Source of the DNA: Clostridia bacterium
GTDB taxonomy: Bacteria; Bacillota; Clostridia; Oscillospirales; Acutalibacteraceae
Assembly: GCA_017435385.1 (NCBI GenBank)
Contig: JAFSFB010000004.1
Span: 1-64,000, forward strand
Direction: 5' to 3'
Length of the DNA: 64,000 bases
Shown: one piece after another, positions 43,404 through 53,767 of the stretch
How positions within the stretch are numbered: position 1 is the stretch's first letter
How the letters are laid out: the number at the start of each line of letters is the position of its first letter
Notes under the pieces: generated by a model
The model's database searches: none
Seen by the model: the letters and a program-made list of their open reading frames with translations, nothing else
Told to the model about the DNA's origin: nothing
Program-made: the position numbers and the translations under genes

Positions 43404-45161
43404 TTAATTATATTGCTTAACTATCGAATTGAGTGCGCCGATAACGGTTGAGCCTGCTTTGCTTCCCGTTGACAGCATTTCTTCATAGTGACGATGAGCC
43501 TTGCCGAAGAGCTTTTCGCCAAGGTCGGTGTTCCAGAGCGAATCGGCGATGAACGGTGCATAGTCGTTGTCGGGAACGATATAACCGATCGCATCGTTGC
43601 AAAGACCCATTACAAGAACGGTCTTGCCTTCGCCGACGATGTCGGAGGTATAGTCAAGCTCCCAGTCTGTTCCGAGATACGACTGAGTTTTGTCAACAAC
43701 GTTGCCGTAGACAAGCTGAGGAACAAGCTCTCCCGGAACGGTAAGCATAACGGTGTCCGTTCCGATTTCAAGATAACCGACCTCGCTGATGATCGAGAAT
43801 CTGCTCGGCGAGGCTTTGTCACGCACGACAGTCATTCCGAGAAGACCTGATACTGCACCGAGCTCCATAAGACCGTATTCAAGGGGGATAGTAACCTCTG
43901 CCATTCTGACATTCAGAAGAGGTGCAACGGGCTTTGCGTTTTTCTCGGCATCGAGAATAAGCCTTGCAAATTCATAGCCGAGCTTCTTTGCATCGGCATA
44001 GTCCTGAACTGCAGGGTTTTCAGCAATCTGAGCATCGATCTCATCAAGGATTTCCTGAGTCCTGACTCCGCCCTTGTTGACCGAAATGGGTGACTGTGCG
44101 CCCTGAATAAAAGCAAAATTCATGCCTGCCGCATTGAGCTTTTCTTCGATAAAGTTGGGGAAATCGGCGGAGAGAAGCTTTGTTGCTCTGTCAATCGTTG
44201 TGGGGTGTCCGCCGAAATTTGCAAGAACGGTCGGAGCGGAGGAGGTGTTGTCAGGAACAAACTTGAAGCATGCGATAACATGCTGATAGCCCTCCATATC
44301 GTATCTCTTGTTGAATATATAATCGTATTCATCATCGAGGTAGTTGTTGTTTCTTTCGCTTCTGCCGATGCCTGCGGTTTCAAAATAATAAAGCTCGCCC
44401 GCTTCCATTCCGAGATAAGCCCCGACAACGGCATCCGATGCGCCGTCGATCATCAGCTCATGGAATTCGGGATCGATGCTTCTTGTTCTTTCAATGAAGG
44501 GAAGGAATGAGAAGAGATTCCGGAAAACGGTTTTGATGAGCGGAGCGAGTCCGAAGCCCTGAGTGTCAATAACCGTGTGGCAGTGTGTGCTGTTGATGTT
44601 GATTGCAACGATGTCGCTCGTTACGCCGCTTTCCTTCAGCTTTCTTTCAGCCTCGCAGCGGATGGCGCGCACATCCTCGCTGCAGACTCCGATGCCGTCA
44701 ACGGCAACCGTGACGACCGTGCCTCTGCCCGAGTTGTCGTGCATGGCAACGGCGTTTGCACCCTGGTCATCATAAACTCCGTTGATCTTCTGGGTGAAAT
44801 ATCCGCCTGTGTAATATTCCTTTGAGCCGTCTTTAAGATTTTCGGGAACCATGCTTGCTTTGCCGAAGCCGAGATGCCATTTTGCGTTTTCGGCAGGCTC
44901 GTCAAGAAAAACCTTCATTCCCTCATAGAAATCGTTGTTTTCTTTTGAGTAGTATTCCTCAACCGTTTCAAAGTCCTTCGGGAAAAGCGCTCCGAAGCCC
45001 TTGAAAACAGCGTTGAGCAGACCGTTGACGATGTTCGTCACGGCGATGATTCCGATGTTGTCAGCCGCTTCGCCATCGGAGGCAAAAGCAAAGACGGAGC
45101 CCGTGAGCATTATTGCGGCGGCGAGAATGACGGAAATTGCTTTCTGAAACTTTCTTTTCAT
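43404..45161 (-). CDS. Secreted neutral/alkaline ceramidase-like protein
   Basis: Start ATG 45161 (GAGGTAG upstream), signal peptide ending FAFAS; 585 aa. The mature protein resembles the N-terminal catalytic domain of neutral ceramidases: DNSGRGTVVTVAVDGIGV, then ININSTHCHTVIDTQG with the zinc-type H-x-H, FGGHPTTIDRATKLLSADFP (third His) and FAFIQGAQSPIS. The family hydrolyses amide bonds of ceramide, though many gut Clostridia homologues are uncharacterised. The partner secreted lipase and Eis-like genes nearby hint at lipid processing. Confidence 0.8.
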   Translation of the reverse strand: MKRKFQKAISVILAAAIMLTGSVFAFASDGEAADNIGIIAVTNIVNGLLNAVFKGFGALFPKDFETVEEYYSKENNDFYEGMKVFLDEPAENAKWHLGFGKASMVPENLKDGSKEYYTGGYFTQKINGVYDDQGANAVAMHDNSGRGTVVTVAVDGIGVCSEDVRAIRCEAERKLKESGVTSDIVAININSTHCHTVIDTQGFGLAPLIKTVFRNLFSFLPFIERTRSIDPEFHELMIDGASDAVVGAYLGMEAGELYYFETAGIGRSERNNNYLDDEYDYIFNKRYDMEGYQHVIACFKFVPDNTSSAPTVLANFGGHPTTIDRATKLLSADFPNFIEEKLNAAGMNFAFIQGAQSPISVNKGGVRTQEILDEIDAQIAENPAVQDYADAKKLGYEFARLILDAEKNAKPVAPLLNVRMAEVTIPLEYGLMELGAVSGLLGMTVVRDKASPSRFSIISEVGYLEIGTDTVMLTVPGELVPQLVYGNVVDKTQSYLGTDWELDYTSDIVGEGKTVLVMGLCNDAIGYIVPDNDYAPFIADSLWNTDLGEKLFGKAHRHYEEMLSTGSKAGSTVIGALNSIVKQYN

Positions 45162-45377
45162 CAAAACTACCTCTTTCCTGCAAAACAAATTTAAATCGGT
45201 TTTTCTGTTTTTATACTAACATCATTTTAAGGAAAAGTAAACAATAATTGTAAAAAGAATTAAATTGTATAAATGATTTACGGACAGTTTGGCTGTTGTT
45301 TTTTTGGAGAATATGTGCTACACTTAAACCGTAAAAAATTATGTTAAAGTTTGTCGCTATAAAGGCAGTGTAACGGA

Positions 45378-46373
45378 ATGAAAATAGCTCTTTTCGGAAC
45401 GAATCAGCATCAGTTTTCAAAGGTCTATACTCCCGAGGTCCTCAAAAAGCTCGGGGAATACGGTGAGCTTTCGGAAAAGATCAATCGGAATAATCTTGCT
45501 GAAAATGCGGATTTTCTTGCCGAGTGCGAAATCGCATTTTCAACATGGGGAATGCCGAAATTCACGAAGGAAGAAATCGGAAAATATATGCCTAAGCTGA
45601 AAGCGGTGTTCTATTCCGCCGGCACGGTGCAGTATTTTGCCCGTCCGTTTCTCGAAAGCGGAATAAAGGTTTTCAGCGCATTTGCGGCAAATGCGGTTCC
45701 CGTTGCGGAATATACCTTTGCCCAGATAACTCTTGCGGCTAAAGGTTATTTTCAGTCTGCGAAGCACTACCGCCTGCTGCCTGCATATTCGCATTCGTTT
45801 GCAAATTCCGCAACAGGCAATTTCGGCTGCAAGGTCGGTCTTGTCGGGCTCGGAGCGATCGGGAAAATGGTTGCGGAAAGACTGAAGGCACTTGATGTTG
45901 AGGTATATGCGTGCGATCCGTTCGTGTCCGAAGAAACCGCAAAGGAGCTCGGAGTCACGCTCGTTGACATGGAAACTCTTTTCAGCGAATGCGACATTAT
46001 CAGCAACCATCTTGCCAACAAGCCCGAGCTTGAAAACATATTCAACCGAAAGCTTTTCAAAAAAATGAAAAAGCATTCGACCTTCATCAATACGGGCAGG
46101 GGAGCGCAGGTTGCGGAATGCTCTCTCGCTCTGCATCTGCTTCTCCATCCGTCAGTAACCTTTGTTGCGGATGTTATCAAGAATGAAGCTTTTCCGTATA
46201 TCTGTCCTCTTTTCTGGTGCCCGAATGCAGTTCTGACACCGCATATTGCGGGCAGCACGGGCAGAGAGCCGCAGCGAATGGCTTATTATATGATGGAGGA
46301 AATGGAAAGACTGAATTCGGGTGAGCCGACGAGATACGAGGTAACTCTCGAATCGCTTGAAAGAATGGCATAG
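45378..46373 (+). CDS. D-isomer-specific 2-hydroxyacid dehydrogenase family protein
   Basis: A 331-aa NAD-dependent dehydrogenase. The Rossmann motif KVGLVGLGAIGKMVAERLKAL lies at about residue 150. The catalytic set is only partly canonical: NHLANKPELENIF, FINTGRGAQVAE (normally R-G-x-x-V-D), and LTPHIAGSTGREPQRMA with the His. The usual catalytic Arg position appears as T-G-R-G. It should interconvert a 2-hydroxy acid and a 2-keto acid; the substrate is unknown. No clear ribosome site is present beyond TAACGGA. Confidence 0.88.
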   Translation: MKIALFGTNQHQFSKVYTPEVLKKLGEYGELSEKINRNNLAENADFLAECEIAFSTWGMPKFTKEEIGKYMPKLKAVFYSAGTVQYFARPFLESGIKVFSAFAANAVPVAEYTFAQITLAAKGYFQSAKHYRLLPAYSHSFANSATGNFGCKVGLVGLGAIGKMVAERLKALDVEVYACDPFVSEETAKELGVTLVDMETLFSECDIISNHLANKPELENIFNRKLFKKMKKHSTFINTGRGAQVAECSLALHLLLHPSVTFVADVIKNEAFPYICPLFWCPNAVLTPHIAGSTGREPQRMAYYMMEEMERLNSGEPTRYEVTLESLERMA

Positions 46374-46383
46374 CATAAAAAAG

Positions 46384-46419
46384 ATAACCCTTGCGGAGAT
46401 TTCTCTGCAAGGGTTTTAA
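46384..46419. terminator. Bidirectional terminator between converging genes
   Basis: AACCCTTGC and GCAAGGGTT arms with a 12-base loop, A residues upstream and a T-rich stretch downstream. Confidence 0.75.
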
Positions 46420-46421
46420 TG

Positions 46422-48515
46422 TTATATCAGAATGTATGTAGTATCCGCTTCGGTATCGAAAACAACGGTATTGCCGTCTTTTTTGAACGGTATCTCCGTT
46501 TTGTCGGATTCTCTCAGAACTGATTTTATGCCGTCGCATTGAGCGGTGCATTTTCTGCCTCTGAGGCTTTTGATCTTCAGAGAAATGACCTTTCCGTCTT
46601 TGAGCTCTGCTGAAACGAGAAAAGCACCGTCTGCACGGAGATTTTCAAACGAAGCGTCGGAGCTTCTGTCCCAGCAGGGGAAAAGGCGGATGATCCCTTC
46701 GTGGCTCTGCATGAGCATTTCGTTGACGGTTGCGGGAACCATCGTCAGATGCTCGATTCCGCCGCCGTGATGACGGAAAAGTCGGTTCGGAAGACTGAAT
46801 TCCTTTATGTTCATGTGTATTCCGTCAATAAGAAATACGGGGTCGACTCCGATTCTTGCGCCTGCGGGCAGATATGAATTTGAACCGTTGTCGTCAAGTC
46901 TTCTGTCATTGATAAAATATGTGTTTCTTGCGATTTTAAGAAGCTTTTCACCCGATGACAGTCCGATCTGCGAGGCGGGATAGATATGCTGAAGACCGAC
47001 GGTATTGTCATTTCTCCAGCGGATGCCTCTTTTTGAATAGCGGAAGCATTTTTTGCCGTGCTTTATGAATGTCGGGAAATCGCTCAGGTTATCAATGATA
47101 TCCTCCCACAGCGGATATTTTTCTTCATTCAGACCGAGCTCCTTTGCCATATCATAAATGCCGTCAAACAGCAGCTTGACAAGACCGAGGGAGTTGATGG
47201 CGTTTACGGCTTCGATCTGACCCTTGTGGGTGATATATCTGAATTTCTCTCCTCTGTAATAGGGGATTTCGTGAGCCGCATCGTTTTTGATTATGTATCT
47301 GCCGTTCTTTTTGACGAGGTAATCCTCCCAGAAAGCGGCGGTGTTCAGAACGAAATCGTAATAATTCTCTTTGGCATATTCCTTGTCATAGGTCGAAAAC
47401 CAATGCATTATCGGAATCACGCAGGCGTATGCGGCGTGGCTTTTCTGACCGAGGAAAAGAACTCCGTGCTCCTTGCACTCCTCCTGAGTGAAAACATCAA
47501 GTGCCTTGGGACCGAAGCTGACGGGGAAGGCATATCCCTTGCAGCCGAAGAAGCCTGCGAATTTTTTTGCGTATTCCTTCATCTCGTTGACGGGTGTCAT
47601 GTAGCCGTCAAAAAGCTCGGGATGATTGGCTGAGAATATGCAGTAATACGGGGCTTCGTAGTTATAGTTCATGTGGTAATCTCCCGCCCAGGGGAAGAAA
47701 TCGTCGGTTATGAAATTGCCGAAGAGTCCGGGCGGAAACTCTTTGTTGCCCATGCAGCCTGCAAGGTGATAAAGGCTCGAATTATAGAATTTCTCGATCT
47801 CCTTGTCCTCAAGAGTAACTTTGGAAGCGGAAAAGAATTTTTTCCATTTTTCCTCTGTTCTTGCCTTGTCTGCTTCATAATCGCAGTTCAGAGCCATATC
47901 GACGCCTTTTTTGACATAATCGGAGCTGTCAAAATCCGTGACGACCGAAACGCAGAAGCGGACAGCCGTGAAGCCGTCGGCGTTTCTTTCTTCAAGTTTT
48001 TTCAGACAAGTAATAACGGCGGAGTCCCTTTCAAGCTCTTCGCCCTCGAATCTGCGGATGAAGCAGCTGACTCCGTTTTCGGAATATTCGGAATTGACCG
48101 AGCCGCATGTGTCGGGAATTTCGATGCCGACAGTCGGGAAAGCGTCGCCTTCGGGAACCTTTATTTCAAAATAAATGAGGTTTTCGGGAGCGACGAAAAA
48201 CTCCATTCCGACATTGCCGAAGGTGCAGTCAAGCAAGCCCTTGTCAAAATACTGCTTTATGTTATATTCAGACAGATCAACACCGCCGATCCTCAGACTG
48301 GCGACAGCTTTGATTCCTCCGTCATTCCTATGACCGGCTCTGAATTTCCAGAAATCGCATTTTGAAATGTGGATAACAAGTCCGTTATCGTCATTGTCAA
48401 AAACAACTCCGAGGTCACCGTTGCCGCACATTGCGCCTGCGGGTATCTTATAAAGAATATTGCCGTCATAAGTGTTGACGGGTTTTGATGTTATTTCGTT
48501 GAAATATGTATTCAT
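46422..48515 (-). CDS. GH95-like glycoside hydrolase
   Basis: A 697-aa cytoplasmic protein. N-terminal beta-sandwich (GAMCGNGDLGVVFDNDDNGLVIHISKCDFW), central (alpha/alpha)6 barrel (NSSLYHLAGCMGN..GLFGNF..WAGDYHMNYNYEAPYYCIFSANHPEL), and the C-terminal strand region with VNEMLMQSHEGIIRLFPCWDR. The last motif closely follows the N-E-M-L-L-Q-S-H-x-G-x-I pattern of GH95 alpha-L-fucosidases and galactosidases. The substrate is unknown. No signal peptide, again pointing to intracellular processing of imported glycans. Confidence 0.75.
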   Translation of the reverse strand: MNTYFNEITSKPVNTYDGNILYKIPAGAMCGNGDLGVVFDNDDNGLVIHISKCDFWKFRAGHRNDGGIKAVASLRIGGVDLSEYNIKQYFDKGLLDCTFGNVGMEFFVAPENLIYFEIKVPEGDAFPTVGIEIPDTCGSVNSEYSENGVSCFIRRFEGEELERDSAVITCLKKLEERNADGFTAVRFCVSVVTDFDSSDYVKKGVDMALNCDYEADKARTEEKWKKFFSASKVTLEDKEIEKFYNSSLYHLAGCMGNKEFPPGLFGNFITDDFFPWAGDYHMNYNYEAPYYCIFSANHPELFDGYMTPVNEMKEYAKKFAGFFGCKGYAFPVSFGPKALDVFTQEECKEHGVLFLGQKSHAAYACVIPIMHWFSTYDKEYAKENYYDFVLNTAAFWEDYLVKKNGRYIIKNDAAHEIPYYRGEKFRYITHKGQIEAVNAINSLGLVKLLFDGIYDMAKELGLNEEKYPLWEDIIDNLSDFPTFIKHGKKCFRYSKRGIRWRNDNTVGLQHIYPASQIGLSSGEKLLKIARNTYFINDRRLDDNGSNSYLPAGARIGVDPVFLIDGIHMNIKEFSLPNRLFRHHGGGIEHLTMVPATVNEMLMQSHEGIIRLFPCWDRSSDASFENLRADGAFLVSAELKDGKVISLKIKSLRGRKCTAQCDGIKSVLRESDKTEIPFKKDGNTVVFDTEADTTYILI

Positions 48516-48598
48516 TTCATCACCAGCCTATCTGAATTTTACAACTGTTTCCGTTATTAGTCAAGCATAAGAAACCCTGTTTTTGTAAAGCGGAATTG

Positions 48599-48627
48599 TT
48601 GAATCGGTGAACGGTCTGTGATATAAT
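48599..48627 (+). promoter_or_regulatory. Promoter of tag
   Basis: TTGAAT and TATAAT with a 17-base spacer. The predicted transcription start falls at about 48634, on the first possible GTG codon. Confidence 0.65.
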
Positions 48628-48633
48628 TTTACC

Positions 48634-49218
48634 GTGAACTTTTCAGAAAAGGGGAGAGCGATTACGGACTGCAGGCAAAGATGCAAATGGTGCAACCTTA
48701 AAAATCCTCTGTATGTTGACTATCATGACAACGAGTGGTGCCGTTTGCGCACCGATGACGGATATCTTTTTGAAATGCTGATTCTGGAATCCTTTCAGGC
48801 GGGGCTGTCATGGGAATGCGTTCTTAATAAAAGGGAAAGCTTCAGACGGGCGTATGATGATTTTGATTTGGAAAAGGTCTGCCGCTACGGTGAGGAAAAG
48901 ATCTCACAGCTTATGAATAATAAAGAGCTTATCAGGAATAAACTGAAAATAAATGCAAGCATCGGCAACAGCAGGATATTCAAAGAAATTGTCGGCGAAT
49001 GCGGTTCGTTTTATAATTATCTGAAAGCGTTTGCAGGCGATGAAATTATTTTTGAAACCGACAGAACAACGAACGCCTTGTCCGATGCAATTTCGGATGA
49101 TCTGAAAAAGAGAGGCATGAAATTCGTCGGCTCGACGATCGTTTATTCTTTTCTGCAGGCGGTCGGGCTGATTTATTCGCATGACAAAGACTGCTTTTTG
49201 TTTAGAGAAAAGCCGTGA
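48634..49218 (+). CDS. tag: DNA-3-methyladenine glycosylase I
   Basis: The product removes 3-methyladenine from alkylated DNA. The Tag zinc site is complete: Cys in RCKWC, His in DYHDNEW, and the C-terminal pair in SHDKDC (H-x-x-x-C). The helix-hairpin region and the catalytic-type Glu in YHDNEW are seen; the usual E-W-G reads E-W-C. The start is unclear. The frame opens at GTG 48634, just where transcription should begin (leaderless?), while GGGGAG precedes an in-frame ATT at 48661 that would give a length nearer to E. coli Tag. Confidence 0.9.
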   Translation: MNFSEKGRAITDCRQRCKWCNLKNPLYVDYHDNEWCRLRTDDGYLFEMLILESFQAGLSWECVLNKRESFRRAYDDFDLEKVCRYGEEKISQLMNNKELIRNKLKINASIGNSRIFKEIVGECGSFYNYLKAFAGDEIIFETDRTTNALSDAISDDLKKRGMKFVGSTIVYSFLQAVGLIYSHDKDCFLFREKP

Positions 49219-49331
49219 GATTTGCATATCTGCGAAAAGACCGCAGGCTGTCTGAAAAAGCGGCGATCAACCTGAGGTTTTATTTCAGGAAGAATAATCT
49301 TATGATGAAGATAGAGAGCGTTGAAGAATAA
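49215..49331 (+). CDS. Possible 38-aa basic protein overlapping the tag stop
   Basis: A GTG overlapping the tag stop codon (GTGA) opens a 38-codon frame rich in Arg and Lys (RFAYLRKDRRLSEKAAINLR). No ribosome site is needed if translation is coupled. It is not recognised; it could be a fragment of an older gene. Confidence 0.3.
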   Translation: MRFAYLRKDRRLSEKAAINLRFYFRKNNLMMKIESVEE

Positions 49332-49379
49332 GGAAAGCATACGGGAATAATTCTGACTCCGGTTTTTTATCCGAAAATC

Positions 49380-49407
49380 TTGACAAACCTCCGAAGTGTG
49401 CTATAAT
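49380..49407 (+). promoter_or_regulatory. Promoter of the V-ATPase operon
   Basis: TTGACA and TATAAT, 16-base spacer with an extended TG-type -10 region, 115 bases before the first start codon. Confidence 0.8.
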
Positions 49408-49430
49408 ATTATAAAAATTAAAATCTTTAA

Positions 49431-49476
49431 GGGAACCAGCTGTCTGCAGAGGATGTTGGTTCCTTTATGTTTTTTT
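49431..49476 (+). promoter_or_regulatory. Terminator-like hairpin in the V-ATPase leader
   Basis: GGAACCAGC and GTTGGTTCC can pair across a 14-base loop, followed by TTTATGTTTTTTT. It lies between promoter and first gene, so it may act as an attenuator; no sensor element is recognisable. Confidence 0.5.
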
Positions 49477-49521
49477 GCAGAAAAATACAAATAATATACA
49501 TCATCATAAAGGAGAAGCATT

Positions 49522-50130
49522 ATGGAAGTACAACTTCAGGAACTTATTGACCAGATCAAAAAAGACGGCGTTGAAGCGGCTGAAGCTCAGGCTGAGGCAA
49601 TAATTCTTTCTGCAAAGGCAGAAGCCGAAAAGATCATCTCCGATGCGAAGGCTCAGGCGGATAAGATGACTGCCGATGCGAAAAGCGAAAATGCAAAAAC
49701 CGTAAAATCGGGCGAGGATGCACTCCGCCAAGCAGGAAGAAATCTGCTCATATCCTTCAGAGAAAGTGTGGCGAGAGAGCTTAAAGCGATCGTCAGCGAT
49801 AATGTCAGCAACATTTATTCATCGGATGACTTTGCGAAGCTTATCATCAAAGCTGTTGAATGCTGGACAGAGAAACCCGAAGCTGAGGATCTTTCCGTAA
49901 TTCTGAACAGCGGCGACCTTGCAAAGCTTGAGAAAGCGCTTCTTGCAGAGCTTAATGCAAAAATGCTCGGCGGTGTCACTCTTAAAGCAAACGATAATTT
50001 TGACGGCGGATTCCGTATTGCCGTTGATAACGGTGCGGTTTATTATGATTATTCGGCAGATGCCGTTACCGATATGCTGTCGGATTATCTCAGCCCCAAG
50101 GTGACCGCTCTTCTGAAAGAGGCTGAATAA
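49522..50130 (+). CDS. ntpE: V-type ATP synthase subunit E
   Basis: A 202-aa peripheral stalk subunit. Residues 1-65 form a long alanine/glutamate/lysine coiled coil (EAAEAQAEAIILSAKAEAEKI), followed by the globular C-terminal half (VILNSGDLAKLEKALLAELNAKMLGGVTLKANDNFDGGFRIAVDNGAVYYDYS) that binds the A3B3 head. First gene of the seven-gene operon, start ATG with AAGGAGAAG. The next gene starts one base after its stop. Confidence 0.9.
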   Translation: MEVQLQELIDQIKKDGVEAAEAQAEAIILSAKAEAEKIISDAKAQADKMTADAKSENAKTVKSGEDALRQAGRNLLISFRESVARELKAIVSDNVSNIYSSDDFAKLIIKAVECWTEKPEAEDLSVILNSGDLAKLEKALLAELNAKMLGGVTLKANDNFDGGFRIAVDNGAVYYDYSADAVTDMLSDYLSPKVTALLKEAE

Positions 50131-50131
50131 T

Positions 50132-50686
50132 ATGGCTGAATATTATCTGATATCTCAATTGCCGTCGCTTGACGGAATCAGCGAAAGCATGCCTCTTCCC
50201 ATAACATCGGAGAGGTTTGAGGAGCTTTGCCACGGGCTTCTCGGCAAAAAAGCGAAGGCAGGGCTCGGAGAACTGACGCTTGCTCCGCAAAGAGAGTATG
50301 AAAAAGCATCCTCTGCTTTGATCGGGAGATGGAATGAGGGCGAGAGAGGCCTGCGCCTTGCACTCGCAAAGCTTCGTGCCGAAAAAATGAACAAAAGCTT
50401 TGATGCTCAGACTCAGCAGCTTCCTGCGGAGCTCTTGCATGCGGCACGCACAGCCGTTGAAACCGAGAATCCCATGGAGGCGGAAAAGCTTCTCAACAAA
50501 TACCGTCTTGATTTTCTTGAAACGCTCAGACCGACGGATTCGTTTTCTGAGGAGTATGTGTTCTATTACGGATTAAAGCTGAAGCTCCTTGAACGCATGA
50601 GAAAATTTGATTCGCAAAGCGGAGAAGCCGCATACAGAAATATCTATGACTCCATTATGTATGGGGACAGAACGGAGGTTATATAA
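50132..50686 (+). CDS. DUF2764-like V-ATPase operon protein
   Basis: A 184-aa helical soluble protein, beginning YYLISQLPSLDGI. It fits DUF2764, a family found between the E and A genes of V-ATPase operons in spirochaetes, chlamydiae, Bacteroidetes and some Clostridia. Its role is not established; it might stand in for the missing C subunit as a link between rotor/stalk and head, which is an inference from operon position. It overlaps the A gene by one base. Confidence 0.8.
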   Translation: MAEYYLISQLPSLDGISESMPLPITSERFEELCHGLLGKKAKAGLGELTLAPQREYEKASSALIGRWNEGERGLRLALAKLRAEKMNKSFDAQTQQLPAELLHAARTAVETENPMEAEKLLNKYRLDFLETLRPTDSFSEEYVFYYGLKLKLLERMRKFDSQSGEAAYRNIYDSIMYGDRTEVI

Positions 50687-52455
50687 TGACCGAAAACAAA
50701 GGTAAGGTAGTAAGCATTAACGGTAACCTTGTATCCGTAAGGTTCGAGGGTAACGTTTCGATGAACGAGATCTGTTACGTTAATGTTGACGATACAAAGC
50801 TCAAGAGCGAGGTTATCCGCATCAGGGGTGATATCGCACAGATCCAGGTCTACGAAATGACGGGCGGAATCAAGTGCGGAGATGATGTTGATTTCACGGG
50901 CGAGATGCTCTCGGCACAGCTCGGTCCGGGTCTTCTCGGTCAGATTTATGACGGACTTCAGAATCCTCTGCCCGTATTGGCTGAGCAGGCAGGCTGGTTC
51001 CTTGAAAGAGGAATCTATGCAGACGGACTTGATACCGAAAAGAAATGGGAGTTCACTCCCACCGCAAAAATCGGTGATACCCTTCGTGCAGGCGAATATT
51101 TCGGAACTGTTCCCGAAGGCTCCTTCACTCATAAGATATTTGTTCCGTTCAATCTTCTCGGAAGCTATACAGTCAGATCAATAGCCGATAAGGGCGAATA
51201 TACCGTTAATGAAACCGTTGCGGTTCTTGCCGACGAGAGAGGAAGAGAGATCCCCGTTTCGATGTCATTCAGGTGGCCCGTTAAGAGAGCTGTTAATTGC
51301 TACAGCGAAAGACTTGCGCCTGTTGAAACGATGGAAACAAAGGTGCGTCTTATCGACTCGTTCTTCCCCGTTGCAAAGGGCGGAACCTATTGCACTCCCG
51401 GTCCCTTCGGCGCAGGCAAAACGGTTCTGCAGCATACGACCTCAAAATATGCCGATGTTGATATCGTTATCATTGCCGCCTGCGGTGAGCGTGCAGGTGA
51501 GGTCGTTGAAACGCTGACTGAATTCCCTGAGCTTAAAGACCCCAGAACGGGCCGCTCGCTCATGGAACGCACAATAATTATCTGCAACACTTCTTCGATG
51601 CCCGTTGCATCACGAGAGGCATCGGTTTATACATCGGTAACTCTTGCCGAATATTACCGCCAGATGGGACTCAATGTTCTTCTTCTTGCCGATTCGACCT
51701 CCCGATGGGCGCAGGCTCTTCGTGAAATGTCGGGCAGACTTGAAGAGATTCCCGGCGAGGAGGCATTCCCCGCATATCTCGAATCCTATATCGCCGCTTT
51801 CTATGAAAGAGCGGGCTGCGTTCTTCTTCCCGACGGAAGCAAGGGCTCCGTCACGATCGGCGGCACGGTTTCTCCTGCAGGCGGTAACTTTGAAGAGCCC
51901 GTAACGCAGGCAACGCTCAAGGTCGTCGGTGCATTCCACGGTCTTTCCCGTGAACGCTCGGATGCGAGAAAATATCCCGCAATCGATCCGCTGATCTCGT
52001 GGTCGAAATATAAAACGGTTACCGATTCCGAAAAATCGGAATATTGCAGAAATATTCTTCTTCACGGCGATGAGATCGGTTCGATGATGAAGGTCGTCGG
52101 CGAAGAGGGAACAAGCCTCGAGGACTATATCATATATCTGAAATCGGAAATGCTTGATTCCGTTTATCTTCAGCAGAACTCTTTTGATCCGGTCGATGCC
52201 AACTGCTCGACCGCCCGTCAGCGCTATGTTACGGATAAGCTTATAAACGTTCTCGGCAGCGATTATGCTCTCGGCGGCAAGGACGAAGCCCGAAGCTTCT
52301 TTAACCGCATGCGCCAGAAATTCATCGACTGGAATTATGCCGAATTTGAAAGCGAAGCTTTTGCAAAGGCAGAGGCTGAAATTGATGTAATGTATGCCGA
52401 CGGTCAGGGAAAATTAAGCCGCAAGGCGGAGCTTTTATTAAAGGACGGTGAGTGA
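50686..52455 (+). CDS. ntpA: V-type ATP synthase catalytic subunit A
   Basis: A 589-aa catalytic subunit. The Walker A sequence is [13 protein letters not shown] (residue about 240), with [10 protein letters not shown], the arginine/ATP loop [24 protein letters not shown], and the A-specific non-homologous insert at about 115-200. It hydrolyses or makes ATP in the A3B3 head. Its stop overlaps the region just before the B start, indicating coupled translation. Confidence 0.97.
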   Translation: MTENKGKVVSINGNLVSVRFEGNVSMNEICYVNVDDTKLKSEVIRIRGDIAQIQVYEMTGGIKCGDDVDFTGEMLSAQLGPGLLGQIYDGLQNPLPVLAEQAGWFLERGIYADGLDTEKKWEFTPTAKIGDTLRAGEYFGTVPEGSFTHKIFVPFNLLGSYTVRSIADKGEYTVNETVAVLADERGREIPVSMSFRWPVKRAVNCYSERLAPVETMETKVRLIDSFFPVAKGGTYCTPGPFGAGKTVLQHTTSKYADVDIVIIAACGERAGEVVETLTEFPELKDPRTGRSLMERTIIICNTSSMPVASREASVYTSVTLAEYYRQMGLNVLLLADSTSRWAQALREMSGRLEEIPGEEAFPAYLESYIAAFYERAGCVLLPDGSKGSVTIGGTVSPAGGNFEEPVTQATLKVVGAFHGLSRERSDARKYPAIDPLISWSKYKTVTDSEKSEYCRNILLHGDEIGSMMKVVGEEGTSLEDYIIYLKSEMLDSVYLQQNSFDPVDANCSTARQRYVTDKLINVLGSDYALGGKDEARSFFNRMRQKFIDWNYAEFESEAFAKAEAEIDVMYADGQGKLSRKAELLLKDGE

Positions 52456-52457
52456 TA

Positions 52458-53753
52458 ATGAATAAAGTTTTCAACAGAATCGAATCCATAACGGGTAACG
52501 TTATCACCGTCAGGGCGCAGGGCGTGCGCTATAATGAGCTCGCTCAGATAACCACCCGTTTCGGCAAATCGCTTGCCCAGGTCAACAAAATCGACGGCGA
52601 TATCGTTTCGCTTCAGGTTTTTGCCGGCGGTCAGGGCGTTTCAACGGGCGATGAGGTCCGTTTTCTCGGAAGAGAAATGCGTGTGTCCTTCAGCGAGGAT
52701 CTGCTCGGAAGAATCTTCAACGGCTCGGGTGAGCCGAGAGATAAAGGTCCCGTTCTTACCGAAAACATGAAGCCCATCGGAGGTCCCTCCGTTAATCCCA
52801 CAAGGCGTATTCTTGCAAACCGCATGATGAGAACAAACATACCGATGATCGATATGTTCAACACGCTTGTTGTTTCGCAGAAGCTTCCCATTTTCTCAAT
52901 TTCGGGCGAACCCTATAACCGTCTTCTTGCCCGAATCGCTCTGCAGGCTGAGGCGGATGTTATCGTTCTGGGCGGTATGGGACTTAAATATGACGATTTT
53001 CTTTTCTTTAAAGAAGAGCTTTCAAACGGCGGTGCGCTGAGCAAGACGGTCATGTTCATTCATACAGCATCGGATCCCACCGTTGAATGCATGATGATTC
53101 CCGATATGGCTCTTGCGACAGCGGAGCAGTTTGCTTTGCAGAATAAGGATGTATTGGTGCTTCTCACCGATATGACCAACTTTGCCGATGCCATGAAGGA
53201 AATTGCGATCACTCAGGAGCAGGTTCCCTCAAACCGAGGCTATCCCGGCGATCTCTATTCACAGCTTGCTTCACGCTACGAAAAGGCGGTTGACTTTGCC
53301 GATTCGGGCTCTGTCACGGTTCTTGCCGTCACAACCATGCCCGGCGATGATGTAACTCATCCCGTTCCCGATAACACGGGATATATAACGGAGGGTCAGT
53401 ATTATCTCAAGGGCGGAAGAATCGAGCCCTTCGGTTCTCTTTCCCGACTCAAGCAGAATGTCAACGGCAAGACCCGTAAAGACCACCGTGCGCTCATGGA
53501 TGCAATGATCCGTCTTTATTCTTCCTATAAAGAAACATTGGAAAAGAAGAACATGGGCTTTGCCATGACACGCTGGGATGAAAAGCTTCTGAAATACGGT
53601 CAGCTCTTTGAAAACGGGCTCATGGATCTGTCGGTCAATCTTTCTCTCGAGGAAGCCCTTGACCTTGGCTGGAAAATCCTTGCCGATTGCTTTGAAAAGG
53701 ATGAAACAGGCATAAAATCAGACCTTACCGAAGAATTCTGGCCCGTTAAGTAA
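52458..53753 (+). CDS. ntpB: V-type ATP synthase regulatory subunit B
   Basis: A 431-aa B subunit. Instead of a Walker A it has [18 protein letters not shown]. Other marks: [60 protein letters not shown] and the [17 protein letters not shown] segment. It completes the hexameric head with A. ATG 52458 is preferred; an in-frame GTG at 52452 overlaps the A stop. Confidence 0.97.
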   Translation: MNKVFNRIESITGNVITVRAQGVRYNELAQITTRFGKSLAQVNKIDGDIVSLQVFAGGQGVSTGDEVRFLGREMRVSFSEDLLGRIFNGSGEPRDKGPVLTENMKPIGGPSVNPTRRILANRMMRTNIPMIDMFNTLVVSQKLPIFSISGEPYNRLLARIALQAEADVIVLGGMGLKYDDFLFFKEELSNGGALSKTVMFIHTASDPTVECMMIPDMALATAEQFALQNKDVLVLLTDMTNFADAMKEIAITQEQVPSNRGYPGDLYSQLASRYEKAVDFADSGSVTVLAVTTMPGDDVTHPVPDNTGYITEGQYYLKGGRIEPFGSLSRLKQNVNGKTRKDHRALMDAMIRLYSSYKETLEKKNMGFAMTRWDEKLLKYGQLFENGLMDLSVNLSLEEALDLGWKILADCFEKDETGIKSDLTEEFWPVK

Positions 53754-53767
53754 GGAGGGCTGTTATT

